From Oceanospirillaceae bacterium (GTDB taxonomy: Bacteria; Pseudomonadota; Gammaproteobacteria; Pseudomonadales; Balneatricaceae): a DNA stretch of 64,000 bases. Below the pieces are notes generated by a model. That model worked only from the letters and a program-made list of their open reading frames with translations, had not been told where the DNA came from and did no database searches. How positions within the stretch are numbered: position 1 is the stretch's first letter; the number at the start of each line of letters is the position of its first letter. A program made the position numbers and the translations under genes. Shown piece after piece: positions 27,969 through 37,611 of this stretch. Location: the NCBI GenBank assembly GCA_013215505.1, contig JABSQZ010000010.1:62001-126000 (forward strand), written 5' to 3'.

Positions 27969-28010
27969 ATGGGCTTTCTAAGAAACATCTCTGTTTCTTA
28001 GAAAGCCCAT
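27969..28010. terminator. Bidirectional terminator-like hairpin (18-bp stem)
   Basis: Perfect 18-bp arms (27969-27986 and 27993-28010) with a 6-nt loop, in the 77-bp gap between the convergent M24 and ABC ATPase genes. The symmetry and position fit a bidirectional terminator, though there is no long T-run. Confidence 0.75.
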
Positions 28011-28020
28011 CCGACAACGT

Positions 28021-29709
28021 TTATCTGTGCATGTCGGGCATTAATTTCAGCAAACTTTGCGAGTAGCTGTGCTGGGCAGCAGTGAATAGCGTTTCGCTCT
28101 CTGTAAGCTCTACTATTTTCCCCGCTTTCATCACCGCGACTTTATCGCACATTTGCCGAATAACCGGTAAATCATGGCTGATAAAAATCATTGTTAACCC
28201 CAGTTCACTTTGCAGATCTTTGAGTATATTCAAAATTTGCGCTTGAATAGACACATCTAATGCAGACGTTGGCTCGTCACATATTAGTAAGCTAGGCTCT
28301 GTTGCCAGCGCTCGGGCAATGGAAATTCGCTGACGCTGCCCGCCGGAAAACTCATGCGGGTATTTAACTGCTGCCGCCTGCTCAAGCCCCAAATAATCCA
28401 GCAGTTTCGCCACCCGTTGATAAGCGCCGTTGCGATCATTTAGCCCATACAGCAGAATCGGCTCGGCGATTATATCGCGGACCCGCATTCTCGGGTTAAT
28501 CGAAGAATAGGGATCTTGAAAAATCATTTGGCAGCGACGTCGAAAGTTCTGCAAGTGCTGCTTTTGCAACTTGCCAACCACTGATTCTCCGCGGTAGTGA
28601 ATACTGCCGCTGTCCGGGTTATAGAGGCGGGTGATCAATCGGGCAATGGTCGATTTACCTGACCCGCTCTCGCCGACAATGCCAAAAACCTCACCGTAAT
28701 TCACCGTAAAACTGACATCATCTACCGCTTTAGTCGGCGCCGCTGTTTTGCTAAAAATGCTGGATTTTGCCTTGAATGATAGTGATATATTTTTCACTTC
28801 AAGCATGGGTACAGCGTTACTCTGATGTAAGTTATTTTCCCCTTGCCAGTCCCTGGCAAAATCTGTTTTGTCTAAAGGCTTAGCCCCATCCAGCCAAGAC
28901 ACTTGAGTAAAGCGCGGCATTTTTTTATCAGAGCGCGGCACCGCGCTGAGCAAACTTTGGGTATAGCGATGTTCTGGTGCCGCCAACAACTGTTGGGTCG
29001 GCCCAGATTCAACCACTTTACCGCGAAACAGTACTGTTACTTTATCGGTCGTTTGCGCAATGACTCCCATATCGTGAGTCACTAATATCACCCCGAGTTG
29101 GTGTTTTTTTACTAAACGTTTAATCAGCTCCAATATCTGTGCCTGCACTGATACATCCAGTGCTGTGGTTGGCTCATCTGCAATCAACAATTTAGGTTCA
29201 CTGCAAAGCGCCAGGGCAATCACTACCCGCTGGCGCATTCCGCCGGAGAACTGGTGCGGATATTGATTGATACGCACTTCTGGCTGTGGGATATCCACTT
29301 CTTTGAGCAGTGCTAAGGCACGCTCTTTAGCGGCACTTTTACTCAACTTAAGGTGATAACAGATAGTTTCAATTAATTGCTGACCGACACTCATCAATGG
29401 ATTGAGTGACGTTAGCGGGTCTTGAAAAATCATGCCGATGGCGCTGCCGCGCAGTTGCTGTAGAGCGCTATCAGATAACTCTCCAATACTTTCACCACAA
29501 AAGTGTATTTCTCCACCACTGATTTCGCCCGGGTGTTCAAGCAACCCCATAATAGCGGAGCCTATGGTTGATTTTCCCGCGCCAGACTCCCCAACTAAAC
29601 CGTGAATCTCTCCGGCTTGTAGCGTTAAAGATACTTGCTGTAATGCCTTAAATACGCCGCGCCGGGATGGATAGGAAACGCTTAAATTTTTTATTTCTAT
29701 CAATGACAT
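28021..29709 (-). CDS. Fused DppD-DppF-type ABC transporter ATPase
   Basis: A 562-residue protein made of two complete peptide-transporter ATPase halves. The first half has Walker [10 protein letters not shown], signature FSGGMRQR and Walker [15 protein letters not shown]; the second has [17 protein letters not shown] and [14 protein letters not shown]. Each half carries the oligopeptide-transporter C-terminal extension region. The fusion supplies both nucleotide-binding subunits in one chain. ATG at 29709 ([11 protein letters not shown]) with AGGA upstream is chosen. It is the last gene of the transporter operon, 8 bp after the DppC-like permease. Confidence 0.93.
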   Translation of the reverse strand: MSLIEIKNLSVSYPSRRGVFKALQQVSLTLQAGEIHGLVGESGAGKSTIGSAIMGLLEHPGEISGGEIHFCGESIGELSDSALQQLRGSAIGMIFQDPLTSLNPLMSVGQQLIETICYHLKLSKSAAKERALALLKEVDIPQPEVRINQYPHQFSGGMRQRVVIALALCSEPKLLIADEPTTALDVSVQAQILELIKRLVKKHQLGVILVTHDMGVIAQTTDKVTVLFRGKVVESGPTQQLLAAPEHRYTQSLLSAVPRSDKKMPRFTQVSWLDGAKPLDKTDFARDWQGENNLHQSNAVPMLEVKNISLSFKAKSSIFSKTAAPTKAVDDVSFTVNYGEVFGIVGESGSGKSTIARLITRLYNPDSGSIHYRGESVVGKLQKQHLQNFRRRCQMIFQDPYSSINPRMRVRDIIAEPILLYGLNDRNGAYQRVAKLLDYLGLEQAAAVKYPHEFSGGQRQRISIARALATEPSLLICDEPTSALDVSIQAQILNILKDLQSELGLTMIFISHDLPVIRQMCDKVAVMKAGKIVELTESETLFTAAQHSYSQSLLKLMPDMHR

Positions 29710-29717
29710 ATTCAGTC

Positions 29718-30686
29718 CTATTTCAATCTTGGGTTCAAGGCATCGCGCAGCCAATCACCGAGCAAATTAAATGACAGCACTAACAGCACTAAGGTAAAAC
29801 CTGGAAACAGAGTGATCCACCACTCCCCGGACATTAAGTAATTACCGCCAACGCGAATCAAAGTCCCCAGTGAAGGTTCTGTCTGCGGTATTCCTACACC
29901 TAAAAATGACAAAGTCGCCTCGGTTATTATGGCAACGGCAATACTAATAGTAGCGATCACTAATATTGGACTAACCACATTGGGCAATATATGACGCAGC
30001 ATAATGTAAGGCACAGGTACACCCATGATACGAGCCGCCTGTACATATTCTTTACGTTGTTCTACTAATGCTGCAGCACGTACTGCGCGGGCAAATTGCA
30101 CCCATTCAGATAAACCTATGGCGAGAATTAGCACATAAATTGCCAGCGACTCCATTTGCGAAGTACCTAACACTGCCTTAGCCACACCGTCAATTAACAG
30201 CGCCACTAAAATAGCCGGAAAACTCAGCTGGATATCGGCAATGCGCATCAGCAAGCTATCTATCCAACCACCGAAAAACGCGGCGACCAATCCCAGTGAA
30301 GTACCCAACACAAGGGCAAAGGCAACGGCTGCTAACCCTACGATCAGAGAAGTACGCATGCCGTACATAATCGCAGAGAGAATATCTCGCCCCTGGTTAT
30401 CGGTCCCTAATAGGTAAAACAAGCCATCTTCATCGGTGCTTAATGGCGGTAAGTTTGCCGCCCACAAGCTCAGAGTCGTTTGATCAAAAGGATCGTAGGG
30501 CGCCAGCCAAGGTGCAAAAAATGCACTAAAGATAAGCGTCAGGCAGAGCATTGCGGCAATGACAATCAGTGGCGAGCGAATAAACGAATAGAAAATATCA
30601 CTATCCATTATTCTTTTAATCAAGGTTGTATTATCTGCAGCAATCATTTGCTCAGCTGTTGGCGTATGAGAGTTTGTCTGCTCCAT
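29718..30686 (-). CDS. Peptide ABC transporter permease, DppC-like
   Basis: A 322-residue inner-membrane permease with an N-terminal helix and five core helices. The C-type OppC/DppC features are the LGTDNQGRDILSAIMYGMR segment and the EAA-type loop EYVQAARIMGVP. It pairs with the DppB-like subunit, whose stop overlaps its start (TAATG). Substrate class (di/oligopeptides or related compounds) is inferred from family. Confidence 0.93.
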   Translation of the reverse strand: MEQTNSHTPTAEQMIAADNTTLIKRIMDSDIFYSFIRSPLIVIAAMLCLTLIFSAFFAPWLAPYDPFDQTTLSLWAANLPPLSTDEDGLFYLLGTDNQGRDILSAIMYGMRTSLIVGLAAVAFALVLGTSLGLVAAFFGGWIDSLLMRIADIQLSFPAILVALLIDGVAKAVLGTSQMESLAIYVLILAIGLSEWVQFARAVRAAALVEQRKEYVQAARIMGVPVPYIMLRHILPNVVSPILVIATISIAVAIITEATLSFLGVGIPQTEPSLGTLIRVGGNYLMSGEWWITLFPGFTLVLLVLSFNLLGDWLRDALNPRLK

Positions 30687-31651
30687 TATGCTGCCCTCAA
30701 TCTTGGATCAACTAAAGCGTATACAAGATCGACGATCAGGTTCAGTATCACAAAGAAAGCACCAACAAAAATCAAATACGCCGACATGACCGGAATATCG
30801 ACAAACTCAATCGATTGAATAAACATTTGCCCCAACCCCGGCCAGTTAAAGACAGTCTCGGTGATAATTGAAAAAGCCACCACAGTCCCCAACTGCAAAC
30901 CTATGATAGTCACTACAGGTACCAACGAGTTTTGCAGAGCATGCCGATACTGCACTATGTAATTTGAAAGTCCTCTGGCGCGGGCAAATTTAATATAGTC
31001 AGTGCGAATAACCTCCTGCATTTCAGCACGCACCATCCGGGTAATCAGGGTTAACTGATAAATACACAGTGTCAACGCGGGCATGATGATATAGCTCCAG
31101 CCTTTCAAAGTGACCAGGCTTGTATCCCACCAACCCAGACTGACTAACCCCCCTCGTCCCTGAGAGGGTAACCAACCTAAAGTGACTGAAAAAAGGTAGA
31201 TAAGCAGCAATCCACTGAGAAAGGTCGGAATAGAGATACCCACCAGTGAGCCGACTAAAAAATTACGCGACAACCAACTTTTGGGCTGCAGTGCACAGTA
31301 AATTCCCATCGGGATACCAAACAGAATTGAGAAAAATCCAGAGACTAAACTCAGCTCTAACGTGGCCGGCAAACGCACTGCCATCTGCTCAATCACCGAA
31401 GTGCGAGTACGGTAGGAGATACCAAAGTCGCCCTGCAAAATATTGCCGACAAACTTGAAGTATTGCACGATAACCGGCTCATCCAAGCCCAGTTGTAAAC
31501 GAACCATCTGCCGATCTGCATCCGTGGCGCTCTCACCCACCATGTTGTTAACCGGATCACCGAGGAAGTGGAATATAGCAAAGGCAACAAAAGTGACCAC
31601 CAACATCACTAATATCCCTTGCACTAACCGCTGTAATAAATATTTATACAT
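30686..31651 (-). CDS. Peptide ABC transporter permease, DppB-like
   Basis: A 321-residue permease with six predicted helices. It shows DppB hallmarks: the MYKYLLQRLVQG start, GDFGISYRTRTSV, and the EAA loop YIKFARARGLS near residue 210. ATG at 31651 is chosen (AGG 7 nt upstream); a GTG-type extension to 31672 adds seven unlikely residues. It lies 86 bp downstream of the substrate-binding protein gene, separated by a hairpin. Confidence 0.93.
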   Translation of the reverse strand: MYKYLLQRLVQGILVMLVVTFVAFAIFHFLGDPVNNMVGESATDADRQMVRLQLGLDEPVIVQYFKFVGNILQGDFGISYRTRTSVIEQMAVRLPATLELSLVSGFFSILFGIPMGIYCALQPKSWLSRNFLVGSLVGISIPTFLSGLLLIYLFSVTLGWLPSQGRGGLVSLGWWDTSLVTLKGWSYIIMPALTLCIYQLTLITRMVRAEMQEVIRTDYIKFARARGLSNYIVQYRHALQNSLVPVVTIIGLQLGTVVAFSIITETVFNWPGLGQMFIQSIEFVDIPVMSAYLIFVGAFFVILNLIVDLVYALVDPRLRAA

Positions 31652-31702
31652 AGCTAAACCTATAGCCCCCACAGTTATTAGCCTGGGCCTTAAAACTCAA
31701 AA

Positions 31703-31729
31703 ACACCGTGCTCTATGCGAGCACGGTGT
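31703..31729 (-). terminator. Attenuator-like hairpin between binding protein and permease genes
   Basis: Perfect 11-bp stem ACACCGTGCTC / GAGCACGGTGT with a 5-nt loop, 8 nt after the binding-protein stop. On the minus strand it is followed by a broken T-rich stretch (TTTGAGTTTTA). It probably lets through only part of the transcripts, giving more binding protein than permease. Confidence 0.7.
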
Positions 31730-31737
31730 AACACTTA

Positions 31738-33330
31738 CTATTTTTTATAAGTGGCCAACCTAAACAGTGGCTCGTTAGAGGCAACTATTGGCAGTGATAG
31801 TTTTGATGACATCGCCCAGCTGATAACTTGATGATGTAATGGCAAATAAGTGATGTCTTCTTTAGTGATTTTCCACACTTGCTCAATCATCTGGTCACGC
31901 TTAGCCAAATCAACTTCCTGCTGAATTTTTGCAATCAGCTGATCAACTTCTGCATTTGAGAAATTGGCACGATTCCAAGTACCGATTTTGTCACTGCGAG
32001 TATTCAGCAAGTAGCGGAATACATACTCAGAATCTAAGGTGGCGACACCCCATCCCAGTAAGTAGAAATCGGAGTCGTTATTACCGACAGTTTTAAAGAA
32101 GATAGATTTTGGCTGTGCATTCAAGGAGACCTTAATGTCTATTTTCGACAGCATAGAGACCACGGCCTGGCATATAGCTTCATCATTAATGTATCTATTA
32201 TTCGGGCAATCCAGGCGTATCTTAAAACCTTCAGGGTATCCCGCTTGTGTTAATAACGCTTTAGCTTGCTTGCGATCGTAAGGTAGTCGACTGTCCAATG
32301 CCTTGTTGTAACCGTTTACCCCCGGGGCGGTAATGATGCCTGCAGGCTCTGCTAAACCTCGCATGATTTTTTGCTTAATCGCCCGGATATCTATCGCCAT
32401 GTACATGGCTTTGCGCACCCGCTTATCAGCCAGAGGGTTCTTACCCAGCTCTGGATTTGAGCGCAGTCTTTTCGCCCCTTGGTCCAACCCTAAAAAGATG
32501 GTGCGGATTTGTGGCACAGACGTTACATCTATGCTCTCTTCACCATCGAGGCGCTTTAGATCTTGGATCGGCGGATCCAACACAAAATCTAGCTCATTGG
32601 ATAATAGCGCCGCTATTCTGGTAGGAGCCGATGCGATAGGTGTGTGTATGATGGTCTCGATCTGCGCTGCAGGTCCCCAGTAGTTGGGGTTTTTCTGTAA
32701 CACTGTTTTCAGATCAGGTTCGCGTTCTAAAAGTGAATACGCGCCAGTGCCATTGGCATGTCGCACCGCATAGGTCTCTTCACTGGAGTTATAATCTTGT
32801 GGGCTGCTGACCTTATGAGTAAGGGACCAGGTTTGATCCATCATAAATACAAAGGTTAAATAGCTAGGTAGGATCGGGTCTGGTGTTATGGTATTAATCA
32901 AGACGGTGTAGTCATCGATAATTTCAACACTCTCAATAGTATTTACATAAGCTTTGAAATCAGAGGTATTTGCCTGGGCTCTCTCGATAGAGAACTTCAC
33001 ATCTTCTGCACTAAAAGCAGAACCATCGTGAAAAGTTACTCCGCGGCGCAAATTAAACTGCCACTGTGTTGCGCTTAACGGCTCCCAACTAAGGGCTAAA
33101 CCCGGCTCCATCTTGAGATTCTGATCGCGTTGAATTAACGTATCGTATACTTGTCGATTCATGTTGATAGTCGGAGTTTCATTCTGCGCATGGGGGTCCA
33201 TGGTCAGTGCATCACCTGCCGATGACCAACGCAAAGTATTTGCCGCCTGGATTTGAGTTGCCAGCAATAGCGCTGCGCCTATGGCCGCACTTTTTAGGGT
33301 TAAATTACCAATGGATTTCAGGTTCATCAT
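31738..33330 (-). CDS. Peptide ABC transporter substrate-binding protein (SBP family 5)
   Basis: A 530-residue periplasmic binding protein with a signal peptide of about 29 residues (cleavage IQA|A). Family-5 features are LRWSSAGDALTMDPHAQNE at the mature N-terminus, LRRGVTFHDGSAFSAEDVKFS and the DKRVRKAMYMAID segment. These proteins bind di- or oligopeptides, opines or glutathione-like ligands; the ligand here is unknown. Two ATGs (33330 and 33327) follow GAGGA. It is encoded first among the transporter genes, after the DUF2817 gene. Confidence 0.92.
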   Translation of the reverse strand: MMNLKSIGNLTLKSAAIGAALLLATQIQAANTLRWSSAGDALTMDPHAQNETPTINMNRQVYDTLIQRDQNLKMEPGLALSWEPLSATQWQFNLRRGVTFHDGSAFSAEDVKFSIERAQANTSDFKAYVNTIESVEIIDDYTVLINTITPDPILPSYLTFVFMMDQTWSLTHKVSSPQDYNSSEETYAVRHANGTGAYSLLEREPDLKTVLQKNPNYWGPAAQIETIIHTPIASAPTRIAALLSNELDFVLDPPIQDLKRLDGEESIDVTSVPQIRTIFLGLDQGAKRLRSNPELGKNPLADKRVRKAMYMAIDIRAIKQKIMRGLAEPAGIITAPGVNGYNKALDSRLPYDRKQAKALLTQAGYPEGFKIRLDCPNNRYINDEAICQAVVSMLSKIDIKVSLNAQPKSIFFKTVGNNDSDFYLLGWGVATLDSEYVFRYLLNTRSDKIGTWNRANFSNAEVDQLIAKIQQEVDLAKRDQMIEQVWKITKEDITYLPLHHQVISWAMSSKLSLPIVASNEPLFRLATYKK

Positions 33331-33422
33331 AGATTCCTCTATTTTTATTGTAAGTAGATTGCCAGTCTGTCGATCTAAACTGAGTTTTTTCTGAGTAGCA
33401 TTTTCATAGCCTGCCAGGCTGT

Positions 33423-34442
33423 TTAGGTTGTCATTTCAGCTTCAACGTCGAGCAGTAATTGCCAGCTCTGTTGCCAAATTGCGCTATACCAGTCGTCTTC
33501 ATCAACTCTTAGCGCGTGTTTTAAGCGGTGTTTAATAGTATTTCGTTGCGCCAGAGAGGCATTGGGATTGCGACTGAGCCAATTGTCATCTCGCAATGAG
33601 CGCAGCACTTGATCAAAGGTCAAAGTACCAAACTCTAAAATGATTTTGATTTTAGTTTTATGCTCAGTTAACTGATCTAAAACGGTACACAGAACACCGG
33701 CGAGAGGTTCCATATCACCCTGCTGCGCATCGCGCACTTTATCGCGTAGAATAAGACCCACACCGCGCGGCCCTATACCTGTATGCACATCGATAATGGC
33801 GACATGCTGTGCAAGTTCAGCGTGCTGATGCACTATCTGCTCAATCATCAAACGACTCCAGCTGGGACTTGTACCGCCATAAAAGATCCCCTGCGGATCG
33901 TTGTGCTGCCCTTTAAGCACTTTTTCGGTCAGTGCAGACATGCCGTGATCATCAATATATTGCTGTATTTGTCGATCGTCAGCGGCACGTTTATCGCAGT
34001 CTAAATAGTTGCTGCACAGGGCATTGCGCAGGGCATCGTAGTCGGGGTTAGCCATTAATGGCTGGGAGAAATCTTTGAAGTTTCGGTTCAGATCAATATT
34101 GTCTTCATTGCAGCGGGTTAAGTTGATAAAACCTACCGGGTTGACCGCGTGAATAATCACGTAGGCGACGTCTTGCTCAACTCTTAATTGCGCTTTCTGT
34201 TCGATTAATCCCAGTTGTACCCCCGAGCCCACTGTTCCCTCAGTACCGTGTACCCCCGAGGAGATGAAAATAACTTTTTTGGCACTGTCGCTACCTATTC
34301 TGACGACATCGATGGCCACTTCGCCGCGCTGATCAACCACACTTGGGTGCAACAGAGTTTGCACCGTTAATTCAGCTTTGTTGCAGGCGTCCAGCAGGCG
34401 AGTACGGGCGCTAAAATAATCGTCGGAAAATAACTGTCTCAC
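33423..34442 (-). CDS. DUF2817/M14-like zinc carboxypeptidase or amidohydrolase
   Basis: A 339-residue protein related to M14 carboxypeptidases and succinylglutamate desuccinylases. It has the zinc motif SSGVHGTEG (HxxE), followed by AVNPVGFINLTRCNEDNIDLNRNF and, at about residue 220, IDVHTGIGPRG with the third ligand His. GTG start with GGAG 7 nt upstream. It lies 92 bp upstream of the peptide-binding protein gene on the same strand and is divergent from a LysR gene. Probable role is cytoplasmic hydrolysis of an N-acylated amino acid or peptide brought in by the transporter. Confidence 0.82.
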   Translation of the reverse strand: MRQLFSDDYFSARTRLLDACNKAELTVQTLLHPSVVDQRGEVAIDVVRIGSDSAKKVIFISSGVHGTEGTVGSGVQLGLIEQKAQLRVEQDVAYVIIHAVNPVGFINLTRCNEDNIDLNRNFKDFSQPLMANPDYDALRNALCSNYLDCDKRAADDRQIQQYIDDHGMSALTEKVLKGQHNDPQGIFYGGTSPSWSRLMIEQIVHQHAELAQHVAIIDVHTGIGPRGVGLILRDKVRDAQQGDMEPLAGVLCTVLDQLTEHKTKIKIILEFGTLTFDQVLRSLRDDNWLSRNPNASLAQRNTIKHRLKHALRVDEDDWYSAIWQQSWQLLLDVEAEMTT

Positions 34443-34456
34443 TCTGTCGCTCCATA

Positions 34457-34479
34457 GAATTTATATTTAATTTAAATTC
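34457..34479. promoter_or_regulatory. Candidate LysR operator (perfect palindrome)
   Basis: GAATTTA-N9-TAAATTC, perfect 7-bp arms, in the 124-bp interval between the divergent DUF2817/ABC operon and its LysR gene. High local AT content makes chance dyads more likely, so confidence is moderate. Confidence 0.45.
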
Positions 34480-34566
34480 ATAATGCAGCAATAAAATGAT
34501 AGCATCCAATCATATTAGCTTAGCTTCTATGCATAAATGTTATTAAGTTTTAAACGGGTATCAGCG

Positions 34567-35466
34567 ATGAAATTTCGACAAATTGAAGCTTTTAGAGCGG
34601 TAATGTTATTGGGTACAACATCTGCTGCAGCCACCGAGTTGCATATTTCGCAACCGGCGATTAGCCGCCTGATTAACGATTTAGAAGGGTCTCTGAATTT
34701 TAGATTATTTCAGCGACGCAAGGGAAGATTGCAACCTACCGCAGATGCCGCTGATTTTTTTGCCGCGGTAGAAGAGAGCTTTCTCGGCTTTGAAAAACTG
34801 CAATCAGTGGCAGAGCAAATCCGCCAAAAGGTCCCCAATCAACTGCGGATTTCTTGTACTTCTTCCATAGGTTCAAGCTTGCTGCCGATGGCAATTAAAG
34901 AGCATAAAAAGTACTACCCCAATGAGCGCTTTACCTTGTTTACCGATAACGTCCCCCAATCTATAACCAAATTGCAATGTGGCTCAGTCGATCTGGCACT
35001 GGGCCTGGAGTTACCACAACTGATTGGCATTAAAACTGAGAGTATTGGCCTGGCGCGCTATGTATTTGTCGCCCGTAAAGACCATCCGCTCGCCGCTAAA
35101 CAGAGTATTCGAGCAGAAGATTTAATTGGTGAGTCAGTACTGACCGTCGTCGACGAAAAGTCTAGCTACTGGGAAAAAATCAGTGATAGTTTAGCCAGTG
35201 TAAAACAGCAAATTAACCAAGATATTATGATAGATACCTCGCACACAGGTTATGCAATGATCGCATCGGGAATAGCAGTGGGCGTTATTGAACCTTTCGC
35301 CGCCAGATTGTGGAGTAACAATGACATTATCACCCGTGAATTTTTGCCCTCGATAAAATATAGCTACGGACTGGCTTTCCCGATTGGCAGTAGAGAGCAC
35401 CCCTCCCTGCAAGCGTTCTGCGAGAGTGTCAGACAAGTCGCATCAACCATGCACGAATTTAAATAG
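34567..35466 (+). CDS. LysR-family transcriptional regulator (OccR/LysR-like N-terminus)
   Basis: A 299-residue LysR protein. The N-terminus MKFRQIEAFRAVMLLGTTSA followed by ISQPAISRLINDLE is of the LysR/OccR/NocR type, whose members respond to amino acids or opines. ATG at 34567 matches the family start; an upstream ATG at 34537 adds ten residues. It is divergent from the DUF2817-SBP-permease-ATPase operon and is its likely regulator. Confidence 0.88.
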   Translation: MKFRQIEAFRAVMLLGTTSAAATELHISQPAISRLINDLEGSLNFRLFQRRKGRLQPTADAADFFAAVEESFLGFEKLQSVAEQIRQKVPNQLRISCTSSIGSSLLPMAIKEHKKYYPNERFTLFTDNVPQSITKLQCGSVDLALGLELPQLIGIKTESIGLARYVFVARKDHPLAAKQSIRAEDLIGESVLTVVDEKSSYWEKISDSLASVKQQINQDIMIDTSHTGYAMIASGIAVGVIEPFAARLWSNNDIITREFLPSIKYSYGLAFPIGSREHPSLQAFCESVRQVASTMHEFK

Positions 35467-35489
35467 GAATTCGGCAGTTGATGCCTTAA

Positions 35490-35559
35490 TCTGTCAACTG
35501 CCGACTCAATACTTCCTACTTCCTACTTCCTACTTCCTACTCATTAGTTATTACTTATT
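35490..35559 (+). repeat. Heptamer tandem array (10 units) running into a stop codon
   Basis: One 7-bp register: TCTGTCA, ACTGCCG, ACTCAAT, ACTTCCT x4, ACTCATT, AGTTATT, ACTTATT. The last unit contains the complement of the stop codon of the convergent PLP-enzyme gene, and the array starts 24 nt after the LysR stop. Confidence 0.9.
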
Positions 35560-36745
35560 CGATATACGCCAGTGCCTGTTCTAAATCAGCCAACAGATCG
35601 TCAACGTCTTCTATTCCGGTCGAGTAGCGTACCAACCCCTCCGGAATTCCCGCTGCAGCGCGTTCAGCTGCTGTGCACTCCACATGGCTAGTGACCACTG
35701 GAGGGCCTACCACAGTTTCAACACAGCCTAAGTTGGCCGCCATATGTGCGTATTGTAACTTTGGCAGAAAGACTTTAATTGCCTCCAGACCGCCCTTTAC
35801 GCTGAAACTCAACATGCCGCCAAAGCCATGCATCTGTCGCTTGGCGATATCGTGGTGTAAGTGGCTCTCTAAGCCCGGGTAGTTAACTTGCTCAACGGCT
35901 GGGTGTTGGGTCAGCCAGTTGGCAATCGTCATTGCACTCTGGTTTTGTCGCTCCACTCTTAAACTCAAGGTTTTCATTCCACGCAGCAAAGAGTAGGCAT
36001 CCATAGGTGCCAGCGCTGCACCGTTGATCTCACGATAGTGATAGAGCTTTTTGATCAGTGCAGCACTACCACATGCGATTCCACCTAAGGCATCTGCATG
36101 ACCGCCAAGGTATTTAGAGGCGCTGTGAATCACTATATCAGCACCTAATGCCAGCGGATTACAGTTGATCGGAGAGGCAAAAGTATTATCAACTACCACT
36201 AACGCACCCACCGCTTTAGCAGCCTTAGCCAGACGTTGAATATCAACTATTTTCACCGTCGGGTTAGTCGGGGTTTCCAAGTACAACATCTTGCAGCCAC
36301 CGGCTATTTCAGCTTCAAGCTCACTGTGGTCAGTGGTATCACATAGAGACACTTCTATCCCCAGTGGTGGCAAAAACTCAGTAAACAACTTATTGGTGCC
36401 ACCGTAGCTATCCTTGATTGAGATAATCCGATCACCCGGACTAAGCAGTGCCCCGAAGGTGTTGCTGATGGCTGCCATGCCTGAGGAAAAACTGGTCGCC
36501 GCCTCGGCTCCCTCTAACACTTTTAGCTTGTCTTCAAAGGTGCGCACGGTCGGATTGGTATTACGTGAATAGATATGCCCAGGCTCATTCCCCAGGGCTA
36601 CATTCTGCCAGGTATCGATATCTTTATAGGCAAAAGAGACACTGTGTACCACCGGTACCTGGGTCGAGCGCTCGTATAATTCATGTTCCGTCTCGCCACC
36701 CCAGATGCTCAGTGTCGCCGCCGCTGGCTGTTTGCTATTATTCAT
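35555..36745 (-). CDS. Cys/Met metabolism PLP enzyme (cystathionine gamma-synthase/lyase family)
   Basis: A 396-residue fold-type-I PLP enzyme. It has the SRNTNPTVRTFEDKLKVLEG substrate/PLP region, SSGMAAISN, and the Schiff-base lysine in HSASKYLGGHAD. The family includes cystathionine gamma-synthase, beta/gamma-lyases and methionine gamma-lyase, and sequence alone does not settle which. The divergent Lrp/AsnC regulator and the nearby amino-acid genes favour a catabolic lyase. ATG at 36745 has GGAG 8 nt upstream; a TTG at 36757 is in frame. Confidence 0.88.
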   Translation of the reverse strand: MNNSKQPAAATLSIWGGETEHELYERSTQVPVVHSVSFAYKDIDTWQNVALGNEPGHIYSRNTNPTVRTFEDKLKVLEGAEAATSFSSGMAAISNTFGALLSPGDRIISIKDSYGGTNKLFTEFLPPLGIEVSLCDTTDHSELEAEIAGGCKMLYLETPTNPTVKIVDIQRLAKAAKAVGALVVVDNTFASPINCNPLALGADIVIHSASKYLGGHADALGGIACGSAALIKKLYHYREINGAALAPMDAYSLLRGMKTLSLRVERQNQSAMTIANWLTQHPAVEQVNYPGLESHLHHDIAKRQMHGFGGMLSFSVKGGLEAIKVFLPKLQYAHMAANLGCVETVVGPPVVTSHVECTAAERAAAGIPEGLVRYSTGIEDVDDLLADLEQALAYIE

Positions 36746-36910
36746 ATGTTGCTCCAATCCTTTTTATAATCGTGGGCAGACTATAGCAAAAGCATATAAG
36801 CTATTTTGATCAGACATCTTTCCTTTAGGATATTTTCAGATCACGTTTTCTGATAGTATGATCGATAACAAGCATTTAGATTAATTCTGGCTTTATTGGA
36901 GAGATAAGCT

Positions 36911-37381
36911 GTGCAATTAGACAACCAGGATTTACAAATCCTCAAAATATTGCAGCATGACTTACGCAAATCCATAGAATATATTGGTCAGGAGGTTGGC
37001 TTATCGACTGCCAGTGTGCAGCGACGTTTAAAAAGACTTCGCGATAATCAGGTTATTAGCGCCGAGGTGGCGGTGGTATCACCTAAAGCGGTAGGACAAC
37101 TGATGAGTTTTATTATTTCAGTAGAGCTAGAGCGCGATCATCTGAATCACTTAGCCCAGTTCAAAAACAGGATAAAAAATGAGCCGCAGGTGCAACAGTG
37201 CTACTACGTCACGGGGGACACCGACTTTGTATTAATCGTCACTGCGACTGACATGGAAGATTTTGAGCGTTTTGTGCAAAGCTTTTTTTACCACGACAGC
37301 AACGTGCGCCACTACAAAACCTCGGTAGTGATGGAGCGCACTAAAGTGGGATTGACCTTACCCATGCAGTTACCACTTTAG
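36911..37381 (+). CDS. Lrp/AsnC-family transcriptional regulator
   Basis: A 156-residue feast/famine regulator: N-terminal HTH (LDNQDLQILKILQHDLRKS, then VGLSTASVQRRLKRL) and C-terminal RAM ligand-binding domain (VQQCYYVTGDTDFVLIV). GTG start with GGAGAG upstream. It is divergent from the PLP enzyme gene (165-bp interval), so it most likely controls that gene in response to an amino acid. Confidence 0.93.
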   Translation: MQLDNQDLQILKILQHDLRKSIEYIGQEVGLSTASVQRRLKRLRDNQVISAEVAVVSPKAVGQLMSFIISVELERDHLNHLAQFKNRIKNEPQVQQCYYVTGDTDFVLIVTATDMEDFERFVQSFFYHDSNVRHYKTSVVMERTKVGLTLPMQLPL

Positions 37382-37428
37382 CTTAGACTCACTACTGAGC
37401 TATTCATTCGTTCAAAGCTGTCTACTCG

Positions 37429-37477
37429 ACTTACAACTCACAACTCACTACTCACTACTCACTACTCACTACTATAT
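37429..37477 (+). repeat. Heptamer tandem array (7 units)
   Basis: ACTTACA, ACTCACA, ACTCACT x4, ACTATAT in one register, 48 nt after the Lrp stop, in the 230-bp gap before the CHASE4 cyclase gene. Confidence 0.9.
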
Positions 37478-37611
37478 ACGTCCCCTGCCAGTGAAAAATA
37501 TCTAGTCTATACTGCTATGCATAAATAGTATTAAGTGGACCTGTCTGCGAGCGACAGGACAACTTAATAGCCTAGTATATTTTTGTACGATAACTCTGGC
37601 GATTAACATTT

